A program made the position numbers and the translations under genes. From UBA3946 sp002385755 (GTDB taxonomy: Bacteria; Bacillota_I; Bacilli_A; ML615J-28; CAG-698): 64,000 nucleotides of DNA. The notes below the pieces were generated by a model. That model worked only from the letters and a program-made list of their open reading frames with translations, was not told the DNA's origin and ran no database searches. The first letter of the stretch is position 1; each line of letters begins with the position of its first letter. The stretch is from NCBI GenBank assembly GCA_050953085.1, contig JBMNLX010000009.1, positions 273,237 through 337,236 of the forward strand, in the 5' to 3' direction. Below, piece by piece: positions 35,544 to 43,924 of this stretch.

Positions 35544-36981
35544 AAAATGGTCGGAAGGAGAGTTTCTTCGCGTCCGCGCCGAGGTTCTCTCGACCTGGCC
35601 GACGGGCGCGTCGCCGCTTTTGTCCTTGGAAAAGGCGGCGGGATACCTGAGGAATATTCCCGCCGGAAAAAATTTCGCGGCGGCGCTTGAGACGGCGAAA
35701 GCGAAGGGAATCACATTGATTCAGCCGCGGGCGGGGGTGGCGACGATCGACGGGCAGATCACCCTTCTGAGATATCTCGCCGCCGCGGGAGCCGATCTTT
35801 TGCCGACGACGATCGACAGCTACACGCGGCTTAACCGCTACGAGGAGGCGGAACGCGGCCTCGAGGAAAGCGAAAAAAACGGTCGGAGCATGCTCAACGG
35901 TTTTCCGGCCGTAAACCACGGGGTCGAAGGCTGCCGGAAGGTGACGGAAGCGGTCGGCGTTCCCGTCGAGATCCGCCATGGCACGCCCGACGCCCGCTTG
36001 CTAGCGGAAATCGCCTTCGCTTCCGGTTTCACGTCGTTTGAAGGCGGGGGGATATCTTATAATATCCCGTACGCGAAAAACATTTCCGTCGAGGACACGA
36101 TCCGCTATTGGCAGTATTGCGACCGGCTGGTCGGCTATTACGAGGATTTGGGCATCCGCTTAAACCGCGAGCCGTTCGGCCCGCTCACGGGCACGCTCGT
36201 CCCGCCGGCGATCGGCAATGCCGTTGCGATCATCGAGGCGCTGCTCGCCGCCGAGCAGGGCGTAAAAAGCATCACCGTCGGTCTTGGCCAGTGCGGCGCC
36301 GTGGTGCAGGATATCGCCGCGCTTAGGGCGCTATCCGACCAGACGGAAGAATACCTGCGCCGGTTCGGCTATGAAGATGTTTCCGTGACCACGGTCTTTC
36401 ACCAATGGATGGGCGGATTTCCCGAGGACGAGGCCGAAGCGCTCGCTTTGATCGCCACGGCGTCGTTTGTGGCGGCGGCCGCCGGCGCCACAAAAATGAT
36501 CACGAAAACGCCGCTCGAGTCGTTCGGCGTCCCGACGAAGGAAGCCAACGCCGCCGGGATCAAAGCGTCGAAATTTGTCGTCGGTTTGTTTACCGACCAG
36601 AGTATATCGGATAACGAAAAAATCAAAGAAGAATATCGCCAAACGCGAAGAGAAGTCGATTGCCTTTTAAAACATGTCTTAATTTTGGGCAAGGGCGACG
36701 TCGCTATCGGCGCGGTCGAGGCCTTTCGCCAGGGAATAATCGACATACCTTTCGCGCCGAGCCGGTTTAACGCCAACCGGATGTTGCCCGCCCGGGACAA
36801 CGAGGGCTGCATCAGAATCTTAGACTTCGGCAACCTCGGTTTTGACGAGGATATAAAAGCATTTCATCAAACTAAAATAAAAGAAAGAGCAAGAACGGAG
36901 GGTAGGGAAGCGAATTTCCAACTGACCGTCGACGATATCCGGGCGGTAAGTTGCGGTCGTTTGATCGGCAGGCCCTATTAA
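35527..36981 (+). CDS. glmE: Glutamate mutase epsilon subunit
   Basis: The catalytic TIM-barrel subunit of glutamate mutase; it binds glutamate and the adenosyl group. The 484-residue protein begins MNLRNEKWSEGEFLRVRAEV and contains QPRAGVATIDGQITLLRYL, GRSMLNGFPAVNHG and VEIRHGTPDARLLAEIA, conserved arginine-rich segments that hold the substrate carboxylates. ATG 35527, inside the glmL end with GGGGA upstream, is preferred over an in-frame TTG five codons earlier. The stop is one base before the mal start codon. Confidence 0.95.
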   Translation: MNLRNEKWSEGEFLRVRAEVLSTWPTGASPLLSLEKAAGYLRNIPAGKNFAAALETAKAKGITLIQPRAGVATIDGQITLLRYLAAAGADLLPTTIDSYTRLNRYEEAERGLEESEKNGRSMLNGFPAVNHGVEGCRKVTEAVGVPVEIRHGTPDARLLAEIAFASGFTSFEGGGISYNIPYAKNISVEDTIRYWQYCDRLVGYYEDLGIRLNREPFGPLTGTLVPPAIGNAVAIIEALLAAEQGVKSITVGLGQCGAVVQDIAALRALSDQTEEYLRRFGYEDVSVTTVFHQWMGGFPEDEAEALALIATASFVAAAAGATKMITKTPLESFGVPTKEANAAGIKASKFVVGLFTDQSISDNEKIKEEYRQTRREVDCLLKHVLILGKGDVAIGAVEAFRQGIIDIPFAPSRFNANRMLPARDNEGCIRILDFGNLGFDEDIKAFHQTKIKERARTEGREANFQLTVDDIRAVSCGRLIGRPY

Positions 36982-36982
36982 T

Positions 36983-38230
36983 ATGGAACATTATATTAAG
37001 GACGTTTTGTTTACGAAATCACTCACGGGGTTTTATTTTGACGACCAGCCGGCCATTAAAGGCGACGCCGTGGCCGACGGGTTTTGTTATCGGGGAAGCC
37101 CGGTGACGCCGGGTTTTACGCAAATCCGGCAGCCCGGCGAAGCCGTGTCCGTTATCTTGATTTTAAACGACGGCCAGGTTGCCGTCGGCGACTGCGCCGC
37201 CGTTCAATACAGCGGCTGCGGCGGCCGCGAATGTTTGTTCATCGCGGACGATTATATCCCGTTTTTGGAACGGGAAATCAAGCCGCTATTAATCGGCGAG
37301 TCCGTCATCCGTTTTCGACCGCTCGCCGAGAAATATGACTCGCTGCGTTTTTCCGGCCGGAAAATGCACACGGCGATCCGTTACGGACTGACACAGGCCT
37401 TTTTGCGCGCCGCGGCGCTCGCGGGACGAAAAACGATGGCCGAGGTGATCCGGGCCGAATACGGAATCGCTGACGCCGAGTATCGGCGGATTCCGATTTT
37501 CTCCCAAAGCGGCGACGACCGTTACAACAACGCCGACAAGATGATCTTAAAACGGGTCGACGTCCTGCCGCACGGTCTTTTTAATAACGTCGCGAAGCTC
37601 GGGAAGTCGGGAGAGCGCCTGCGCGACTATATCCTTTTCCTGCGCGAGCGCATTCTCGAGCTCCGCCAAAGCCCGGATTATAATCCCGTCCTGCATATCG
37701 ACGTTTACGGGACGGTCGGCGTGATTTTCGCCATGGAAATTAAAAAAATTACCGATTACCTCGAGGAACTTTCCGACGTCGCTTCGCCGTTCGCCTTAAG
37801 GATCGAGGAGCCTGTCGACGCCGGCAACCGCGCGGAAACGATGGCGTTGATGCGCGAGATCAGGCGGGAGATCGACCTCCGCGGGCTCGCGGTCGAGATC
37901 GTCGCCGACGAGTGGTGCAACACTCTCGAGGATATTAAGGAATTTGCCGATAATAAAGCCGGTCACATGCTTCAGATCAAGACGCCCGACCTGGGCGGGA
38001 TAAATAACACGATCGAGGCGATTTTATATTGCAACGAAAAACAAATCGGCAGTTACTGCGGCGGGACATGCAACGAGACCGACAAATCCGCCGAGGTTTC
38101 GGTTAATATCGCCGTCGCTTGCAACGCCACGCAGTTCCTGGCGAAACCGGGAATGGGCGTCGACGAGGGACTGATGATCGTCAATAACGAGATGAACCGG
38201 GTTATCGCCCTGGCCAATCGCGGGAGGTAA
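36983..38230 (+). CDS. mal: Methylaspartate ammonia-lyase
   Basis: The enzyme eliminates ammonia from 3-methylaspartate to give mesaconate. The 415-residue enolase-superfamily protein shows metal ligands D240 (HIDVYG), E275/E276 (RIEEPVD) and D309 (VADEW). The catalytic base K333 sits in LQIKTPDLGG, two residues offset from the numbering of the Clostridium tetanomorphum enzyme. H197 near NNADKMILKRVDVLPH is the probable opposite-face acid. It immediately follows glmE. Its ammonia may also serve the glutaminase-less GuaA. Confidence 0.96.
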   Translation: MEHYIKDVLFTKSLTGFYFDDQPAIKGDAVADGFCYRGSPVTPGFTQIRQPGEAVSVILILNDGQVAVGDCAAVQYSGCGGRECLFIADDYIPFLEREIKPLLIGESVIRFRPLAEKYDSLRFSGRKMHTAIRYGLTQAFLRAAALAGRKTMAEVIRAEYGIADAEYRRIPIFSQSGDDRYNNADKMILKRVDVLPHGLFNNVAKLGKSGERLRDYILFLRERILELRQSPDYNPVLHIDVYGTVGVIFAMEIKKITDYLEELSDVASPFALRIEEPVDAGNRAETMALMREIRREIDLRGLAVEIVADEWCNTLEDIKEFADNKAGHMLQIKTPDLGGINNTIEAILYCNEKQIGSYCGGTCNETDKSAEVSVNIAVACNATQFLAKPGMGVDEGLMIVNNEMNRVIALANRGR

Positions 38231-38232
38231 AA

Positions 38233-38487
38233 ATGAAAAAAGGAGTTTGCGGGAGTTTGGAGTCAAGCGACTGCCTGATAACTGTAGAGGCCGCGGAAAA
38301 AACGGAAATTTTAATCGAAAGCAGCGTCTTTAAGTTTTACGGCGAGCAGATCAGGAAAGTGATAGAGACGACGCTCGCGGAGGCGGGACGCGCGCATGTC
38401 CGCGTTTCCTGCGTTGATCGCGGCGCCCTGGATTGCACGATCAGGGCGCGTCTTTTGACGGCGCTCTCCCGGATGGCGGAAAAATGA
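38233..38487 (+). CDS. citD: Citrate/citramalate lyase acyl carrier protein (gamma)
   Basis: An 84-residue carrier that bears the phosphoribosyl-dephospho-CoA prosthetic group of the lyase complex. The attachment motif GSLESSD places the modified serine at S11, directly after the conserved Glu, matching Ser14 of the Klebsiella protein. The C-terminal DRGALDCTIRARLLTAL is typical. Spacing to mal is two bases and the stop overlaps the citE ATG. Because the operon makes mesaconate, the loaded substrate is probably citramalate rather than citrate. Confidence 0.93.
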   Translation: MKKGVCGSLESSDCLITVEAAEKTEILIESSVFKFYGEQIRKVIETTLAEAGRAHVRVSCVDRGALDCTIRARLLTALSRMAEK

Positions 38488-39323
38488 TCCGCAGTTGTCT
38501 TTTCATCCCCGCGAACAATCCCGCGATGATTCAAAACGCCGATTTGTTCGGCGCCGACGCCGTGATTTTTGATCTCGAGGACGCCGTGGCGGTCGAGGAA
38601 AAAGACGCCGCCCGCTCCCTCTTGCGTGAATATTTTAAAGTTTTCGCTCCGGCCGCCCGGGTTTTTGTTCGCGTGAACAACGCGCCCGAGTGGCTTTTGC
38701 CGGATTTGGAGGCTGTCTTTTCCGATAAAATCGACGCGGTTATTTTGCCCAAGGCCGACGCGGCAGCCTGCGGGCGTCTGCGCGAGGCGCTTTTACGGCT
38801 TGAAAAAGAGCGGCGGATATCCAAATCGATCGGAATCATCCCTCTAATCGAGTCGGCCCGGGCCGTTTTGGCCGCGGACTCCTTGGCGTCGCTTTCGGGC
38901 GTCGTCGGCCTGATGCTCGGGGCGGAGGATTTCACCGCCGATATGGAAATCGAGAGATCGAAAAGCGGCGAGGAGATTTCCTATCCCCGGGCAAGGATCG
39001 CGATCGCGGCCCGCGCTAACCGGGTTATTGCTGTCGACACGCCCTTTACGGATGTTAACGACGAGGACGGTCTCGCTTCGGACGCCGCCCGCGCCCGCGC
39101 GCTTGGGATGAGCGCGAAAGCGGCCATTCACCCGCGGCAGGTTGAGATTATTAACCGCGTGTTTTCTCCGCGCCCCGCGCAAATCGAATGGGCGACGCGG
39201 GTTTTGGAGAAAAGCAAGGCGGAAAAGGGTGTTTTCAGTCTTGACGGCAAGATGGTCGACCAACCGGTCATCGAGCGGGCAAAAACGATTATCGAAAAGG
39301 CGAAGAGGTATAAACTGTTATGA
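38484..39323 (+). CDS. citE: Citrate/citramalyl-ACP lyase beta subunit
   Basis: CitE splits the acyl-ACP thioester of citrate, or here probably citramalate, to acetyl-ACP and pyruvate. The 279-residue TIM-barrel protein begins MIRSCLFIPANNPAMIQNAD and has the metal-binding segments FDLEDAVAVEEKDAAR, VRVNNAPEW, GIIPLIESARAVL and GLMLGAEDFTADM. An earlier in-frame ATG at 38433 lies inside citD. ATG 38484, overlapping the citD stop (ATGA), fits the family N-terminus. The start of citF again overlaps its stop. Confidence 0.94.
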   Translation: MIRSCLFIPANNPAMIQNADLFGADAVIFDLEDAVAVEEKDAARSLLREYFKVFAPAARVFVRVNNAPEWLLPDLEAVFSDKIDAVILPKADAAACGRLREALLRLEKERRISKSIGIIPLIESARAVLAADSLASLSGVVGLMLGAEDFTADMEIERSKSGEEISYPRARIAIAARANRVIAVDTPFTDVNDEDGLASDAARARALGMSAKAAIHPRQVEIINRVFSPRPAQIEWATRVLEKSKAEKGVFSLDGKMVDQPVIERAKTIIEKAKRYKLL

Positions 39324-40837
39324 AAAACGCGTTGGACCGTCACGTTCCCGCCGGATTCTCGCCTTATTCCGGCGGTATTGACAAAGAAACACTTCGCCCG
39401 CGCATACATAAACGACCGGCGGTAAATAAAAAAGATAAGCTTGTTAGCGATATCGCTCTTGTGTTCGACCGGCTTAAAATCGGCGACGGCGCGACGCTGT
39501 CATTTCATCATCACTTGCGCGCCGGCGACGAGGTAATGAACCTGGCGCTTTCGGAAGCCAAACGCCGGGGGCTTAAAAATCTTACTTTGGCGCCGTCTTC
39601 CGTTTTCCCCAATCATAAGTTGCTTGCGGAAATGATTGAAAGCGGAGCGGTAAGAAGGATTTATACCGATTATCTAAACGGCCCGGCGGCGGCCGCGATT
39701 TGCGGCGGGAAGATGGACGGTCTTCTCGTAATGGACACGCACGGCGGTCGCAGCTACGCCATCGAGACGGGCGATATTGAGATTGACGTCGCTTTTATCG
39801 CGACGCCCTGCGCCACCGCCGCGGGCGACGGAAACGGATTTTTCGGCCCTTCGGCCTGCGGCTCGCTCGGTTACGCCGTGAGCGATATGTATTACGCCAA
39901 GCGCAAGGTCGTCGTTACCGATTACCTGGTCGAGGAAGTCGAAAACAAGCAAATAATCGGCGAGTATATCGACTACGTCCTCAAAGTCGACCGTATCGGC
40001 CGGCGCGAGGGCATTATGAGCGGCACAACCCGCATCACCCGCGACCCCGTGGGATTATTGATCGCGGACGCCGCGGCGCGCGTTTTGGCGGCCGCGGGCG
40101 CGCTTGAAGACGGTTTTTCTTTTCAGACCGGCGCCGGCGGAATTTCCCTTGCCGTCGCCGACCGCCTGAAACGCTATATTAAAGAAAAGAACATCTCGGC
40201 CGCTTTCGCGAGCGGCGGAATCACCGAATATATCGTCGCGATGCATAACGAGGGTCTGGTTCGCGATCTCTATGACGTGCAGTGTTTTGATCTCGCGGCT
40301 GTCGCCTCAATCGGAAAAAACGCGCGTCATCGCGCGATTTCTGCGGCTCAATACGCGTCGATCCTGGAAAATAACGTCGCCGATCGCCTTGATATCGTTA
40401 TCCTGGGGGCGACCGAAGTCGATACCGACTTTAACGTCAACGTCACCACCGCGTCCGACGGACTCATAATCGGCGGGAGCGGCGGCCATGCCGACACGGC
40501 GAACGGCGCGCGGATCACCGTGATCGTCACGCCGCTTTTGAAGACCCGCTTGCCGGTTGTCAAGGACCGGGTCGTGACCGTCACCACGCCGGGGCGCGAC
40601 GTGGATATCGTCGTGACCGAGCGCGGCATTGCCGTGAACCCGGCGCGCGCCGACCTTTTGGAAAAACTCGCGGGCAAAGGACTCCCGCTTGTCACGATCG
40701 AGGAACTGAGGGATAAGGCGATTAAAATCGCCGGTCGCCCGGAGCGGGTCCCGCTCGGAAAAAGAGTCGTCGGCGTCGTCCGTCACCGCGACCTTTCGGT
40801 CGTCGACGCAATTTATGAAACCGGGGGCCGGAGATGA
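39320..40837 (+). CDS. citF: Citrate/citramalate lyase alpha subunit (ACP transferase)
   Basis: CitF exchanges the acetyl group on the carrier for citrate or citramalate, forming the acyl-ACP. The 505-residue protein has the family's SFHHHLRAGDEVMN near residue 55, LAPSSVFPNHK, MDTHGGRSYAIETG and the C-terminal NVTTASDGLIIGGSGGHADTANGA. It overlaps citE and citC by four bases each. Subunit length and motifs are those of true citrate lyases, so the substrate assignment rests on context and not on the sequence itself. Confidence 0.94.
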   Translation: MKNALDRHVPAGFSPYSGGIDKETLRPRIHKRPAVNKKDKLVSDIALVFDRLKIGDGATLSFHHHLRAGDEVMNLALSEAKRRGLKNLTLAPSSVFPNHKLLAEMIESGAVRRIYTDYLNGPAAAAICGGKMDGLLVMDTHGGRSYAIETGDIEIDVAFIATPCATAAGDGNGFFGPSACGSLGYAVSDMYYAKRKVVVTDYLVEEVENKQIIGEYIDYVLKVDRIGRREGIMSGTTRITRDPVGLLIADAAARVLAAAGALEDGFSFQTGAGGISLAVADRLKRYIKEKNISAAFASGGITEYIVAMHNEGLVRDLYDVQCFDLAAVASIGKNARHRAISAAQYASILENNVADRLDIVILGATEVDTDFNVNVTTASDGLIIGGSGGHADTANGARITVIVTPLLKTRLPVVKDRVVTVTTPGRDVDIVVTERGIAVNPARADLLEKLAGKGLPLVTIEELRDKAIKIAGRPERVPLGKRVVGVVRHRDLSVVDAIYETGGRR

Positions 40838-41805
40838 CGCCCGAACTCCGGGAAGCGGTCCTGGATTTGGAAAAAGAAGCGGTCCGCGAGTTTCTCTCCG
40901 CTTTCGGGCTACGTTATGACGCCGACATCGATTATACCGTCTGCCTTATCGCGGAAGGGCGGATCGTCGCCACGGCATCAGCATCGGGCGACATTATCAA
41001 AGCCGTGGCAGTGAGTCCCGACTGGCGGGGCGAGAATTTAACCGGCAGGCTTGTCTCCCATATGATCGCGTATTTTCGAAGGAAAAATATTTTCCGTTAC
41101 AAACTTTACACGAAAGCGGAATATATCGACGTTTTCGAGAGTCTTAATTTTCGGCTGCTCGCCGCGACGCCTACGACGGCGCTTTTGGAATCGAGAAACG
41201 GCGGAATCGAGGCGGAACTTTCGGCGTTAAAAAGCAAACACCGCGTTCCCGATGGTCCCGCGGCCGCGCTCGTCGTCAATTGTAACCCGTTCACCCTCGG
41301 CCACCGCTATCTAATCGCCCAAGCCGCGAAGAAACACCGGACGGTATTGGTTTTCGTGGTCGAGACTGATAAATCATATTTTTCATTTTCCGAACGGTTT
41401 ATGCTCGTAAAGCGCGGGATTGGCGACTTAAATAACGTTATTGTCCTTCCGTCGACCGATTATGTGGTGTCTTCGTTCACTTTTCCCGATTATTTTTTCA
41501 AAGAGATAACGGAGGCGACGGAAGAGCAAGCGAAACTAGACGCCTTGATCTTCGCGAAATACTTTGTTCCCGTATTTAATATTGAGAAAAGGTATTTGGG
41601 AAGCGAAACCGATCCCGTGACGCTCAAATATAACCGGGCTTTGATCGAATGCCTAAAAGACGCGGCAACGGTTATACCGCGCCTTGAGATTGAGGGCAAG
41701 GCGGTCAGCGCCTCGCTCGTTCGCCGGCTTTACGAGGAGAAAGATTTCGCCGGACTCTCGCGGCTGGTACCGGAAACAACATTGGAGTATTTAAAAACAA
41801 GATGA
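40834..41805 (+). CDS. citC: [Citrate/citramalate lyase] ligase (ACP acetylation)
   Basis: CitC activates the lyase by acetylating the thiol of its prosthetic group with acetate and ATP. The 323-residue protein combines an N-terminal GNAT-like domain (AVSPDWRGENLTGRLVSHMI) with a nucleotidyltransferase domain. The latter's nucleotide motif is NCNPFTLGHRYLI (about residues 149-161) and it contains SFSERFMLVKRG. It is part of the uninterrupted cit run with ATGA overlaps. Confidence 0.93.
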   Translation: MTPELREAVLDLEKEAVREFLSAFGLRYDADIDYTVCLIAEGRIVATASASGDIIKAVAVSPDWRGENLTGRLVSHMIAYFRRKNIFRYKLYTKAEYIDVFESLNFRLLAATPTTALLESRNGGIEAELSALKSKHRVPDGPAAALVVNCNPFTLGHRYLIAQAAKKHRTVLVFVVETDKSYFSFSERFMLVKRGIGDLNNVIVLPSTDYVVSSFTFPDYFFKEITEATEEQAKLDALIFAKYFVPVFNIEKRYLGSETDPVTLKYNRALIECLKDAATVIPRLEIEGKAVSASLVRRLYEEKDFAGLSRLVPETTLEYLKTR

Positions 41806-43049
41806 AGATATTAAACGCCCGGGAAGAACGGGCGGCGTTTATCGGCGCCTTGAGCCGAAAAGGCGCGGTTATCGCCGGCACCGCCAATATTCCCGGTCCC
41901 GACAAAAACACCGGCGCGGCGCGTTTTATCGTCGATTATTTCGGGAAACTATGCGCTGAGCGCTTCCCGAAAGGGAGAGTTACCAATCGCGAAAGCGCCG
42001 ACGGTCCTTTTTTTATAATCGAAATTGCGCCGGGGGCGCGGCTAAAAGAAGAACTCGTGAAGATTGAAAACGGGCATCCTTTGGGACGCCTCGTAGATTT
42101 GGATTTATATATTGCGGGGAAACCCGTTTCGCGCCGCGATCTCGGCCTTCGGCCGCGAGCTTGCCTGCTATGTCCGCGCGAAGCCGCACTTTGCGCGCGC
42201 TCCCGCGCCCATGATTATCGGGATATTAGCGAAAAAATCAGCGAGACGGTGTTTTCGTTTCTAAAAACCGCGGTAGCCGAAAATATTGATTTTGCGATTA
42301 CAACCGAGGCGTCGCTTGACCCGAAGTTCGGCCTTGTGACGCCGTCGAGCAGCGGTTCTCATCCCGATATGGATTATCAACTTATGATGAAGGCGAAGGA
42401 AGCGATAATTGAGCCGCTTTTGGAGATTTTCGCTTCCGGTTATTACCGGGAAGCGGGCGAGGCGCTGACCGCGGCTCGCGCGGCCGGTCTGCGCGCGGAG
42501 GAGACGATGTATGAGGCGACGGGAGGAGTCAACGCTTATAAGGGCTTGATATTTATTTTGGGATTCGTTTTGCTCGCGCTCGGGAGTTGTTTCCGGGAAT
42601 TTTCATTTGACCTGTTTGAAAAGATTAAATATTTTGGCGCGGATCTATTGAGCGAATTCACCGACACCGCGACCTTCGGCAAGCTCGCCTATCGACGTTA
42701 CGGCATTACGGGCGCTCGGGGCGAGGCGCGCTCCGGCCTGCCCAATGTCGTCAAGGTCCTGCCCTTGCTTAGGGATTACTCGCCGGCGTCTTTAACCGAG
42801 GCTTTGGCTTTTTTAATCGCCAATTGCGACGACACCGTCTTGCTTAAGCGGGCCGGCGGCTTGCGCGAATACCTGCGTTACCGCCGGATGTTCGCGAACT
42901 TCGGGTCGTATGACCCCGAGAAGGCCCGCGCTTTGACCGACTATTGCGTTTCCCGCAACCTCAGTTTCGGCGGCGCCGCCGATTTGCTCGTCGCGGCGCT
43001 ATTTATAAAAAAAACGGAGGAGAAGTTCAAGTATTGTTATGAAAGATAA
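41802..43049 (+). CDS. citXG: CitX-CitG fusion: prosthetic-group synthesis and transfer
   Basis: The 415-residue protein joins two maturation activities that are separate in many genomes. Residues 1 to about 130 are CitX (holo-ACP synthase), with HPLGRLVDLDLYIAGKPVSR and SRRDLGLRPRACLLCPREA. The rest is CitG (triphosphoribosyl-dephospho-CoA synthase), with FGLVTPSSSGSHPDMDYQ, EATGGVNAYKGLIFILG and GARGEARSGLP. Together they make and attach the CoA-derived group to CitD. Its 3' end overlaps murI by 11 bases. Confidence 0.92.
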   Translation: MKILNAREERAAFIGALSRKGAVIAGTANIPGPDKNTGAARFIVDYFGKLCAERFPKGRVTNRESADGPFFIIEIAPGARLKEELVKIENGHPLGRLVDLDLYIAGKPVSRRDLGLRPRACLLCPREAALCARSRAHDYRDISEKISETVFSFLKTAVAENIDFAITTEASLDPKFGLVTPSSSGSHPDMDYQLMMKAKEAIIEPLLEIFASGYYREAGEALTAARAAGLRAEETMYEATGGVNAYKGLIFILGFVLLALGSCFREFSFDLFEKIKYFGADLLSEFTDTATFGKLAYRRYGITGARGEARSGLPNVVKVLPLLRDYSPASLTEALAFLIANCDDTVLLKRAGGLREYLRYRRMFANFGSYDPEKARALTDYCVSRNLSFGGAADLLVAALFIKKTEEKFKYCYER

Positions 43050-43827
43050 CCCCATCGGCGTTTTCGATTCCGGTATCGGCGGACTGTACGTTCTCGACCG
43101 GTTAATCGAGGCGCTTCCGGGCGAGGATTTTATCTATGTCGCCGACAGTAAAAATTTCCCCTACGGGACGCGGCCGCCGGCAGAGATCGCCGGTATCGTT
43201 ACCGCCGTGACCCGCTACATTTTAAAGCAAAACGTTAAGGCGCTGGTCATCGCCTGCAACACGGCGACCGCCCATAGCGGTCACCTGCGCGCAGTCGTCG
43301 ATATTCCGATTATCGGCGTCATTGAGCCGACGGCCCGCGCAGCCCTGGCCGCGGGAAGCGATGCCGTTATCGCCGTTCTCGCAACAAACGCTACCGTCAA
43401 GTCGGGGATTTATCAGAAATACATTAACGAACTCGCCCCGGGGGCGACGGTAATTCCCGTCGGCTGCAGCGAGTTCGCCTCGGCCATCGAGAGCGGGGAT
43501 ATCGGGACCGCGTCTTCCTACCGGCGGGTCGCGGCGAAACTCTCGCCTTATGCCGGTAGGGGGATCGCCGCCGTGATACTGGGGTGCACTCATTTTGACC
43601 TTTACCGGCGGGAAATCGCCGCGGCGCTTCCCGGCGCCCGCCTGATAAGCGCGGCCGACCCGACCGCCGGGCGGCTTGAAGGCGTTTTGCGGGAAAAAGA
43701 GCTGCTTAAGGACGCGGCGCGACCGGGAACGGTCACGATTATGACGACCGGGGACGCCGAGACGTTAAAACAACAAATCGCCTGGTTCCGGCGCGAATAT
43801 CGCGGCGTTTATCATATTGACCTTTAG
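43039..43827 (+). CDS. murI: Glutamate racemase
   Basis: MurI interconverts L- and D-glutamate, normally for peptidoglycan. The 262-residue protein is catalytically complete: D10-S11 in VFDSGIGG, C73 in ACNTATA and C183 in LGCTHFDL. Translation is coupled to citXG (11-base overlap), so it is expressed as the last gene of the glutamate-fermentation operon. It could channel D-glutamate from cell-wall turnover into the pathway as well as supply D-glutamate. A terminator follows 18 bases after the stop. Confidence 0.95.
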   Translation: MKDNPIGVFDSGIGGLYVLDRLIEALPGEDFIYVADSKNFPYGTRPPAEIAGIVTAVTRYILKQNVKALVIACNTATAHSGHLRAVVDIPIIGVIEPTARAALAAGSDAVIAVLATNATVKSGIYQKYINELAPGATVIPVGCSEFASAIESGDIGTASSYRRVAAKLSPYAGRGIAAVILGCTHFDLYRREIAAALPGARLISAADPTAGRLEGVLREKELLKDAARPGTVTIMTTGDAETLKQQIAWFRREYRGVYHIDL

Positions 43828-43844
43828 CGACTGAAGAATTCTCC

Positions 43845-43864
43845 AAAAGCCTCCGGGCTTTTTT
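43845..43864 (+). terminator. Terminator of the glutamate fermentation operon
   Basis: AAAAGCC-TCCG-GGCTTTT stem-loop with a T tail, just after murI. Confidence 0.85.
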
Positions 43865-43899
43865 CAAGGAAGAGAGAGTTTGTCAGTTAGCGCGTTAGA

Positions 43900-43905
43900 T
43901 ATAAT
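43900..43905 (+). promoter_or_regulatory. -10 element of metallophosphoesterase gene 3
   Basis: A perfect TATAAT 20 bases before the start codon, without a good -35 at standard spacing. It lies after the murI terminator and places the transcript start near 43912, excluding an earlier in-frame start codon at 43880. Confidence 0.6.
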
Positions 43906-43924
43906 AGAGAAAAGGGAGGTTCTT

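Noticed and set aside
38233..43049. Citrate fermentation operon
   Set aside because: No citrate transporter or oxaloacetate decarboxylase; the genes directly follow glm and mal, which points to citramalate.
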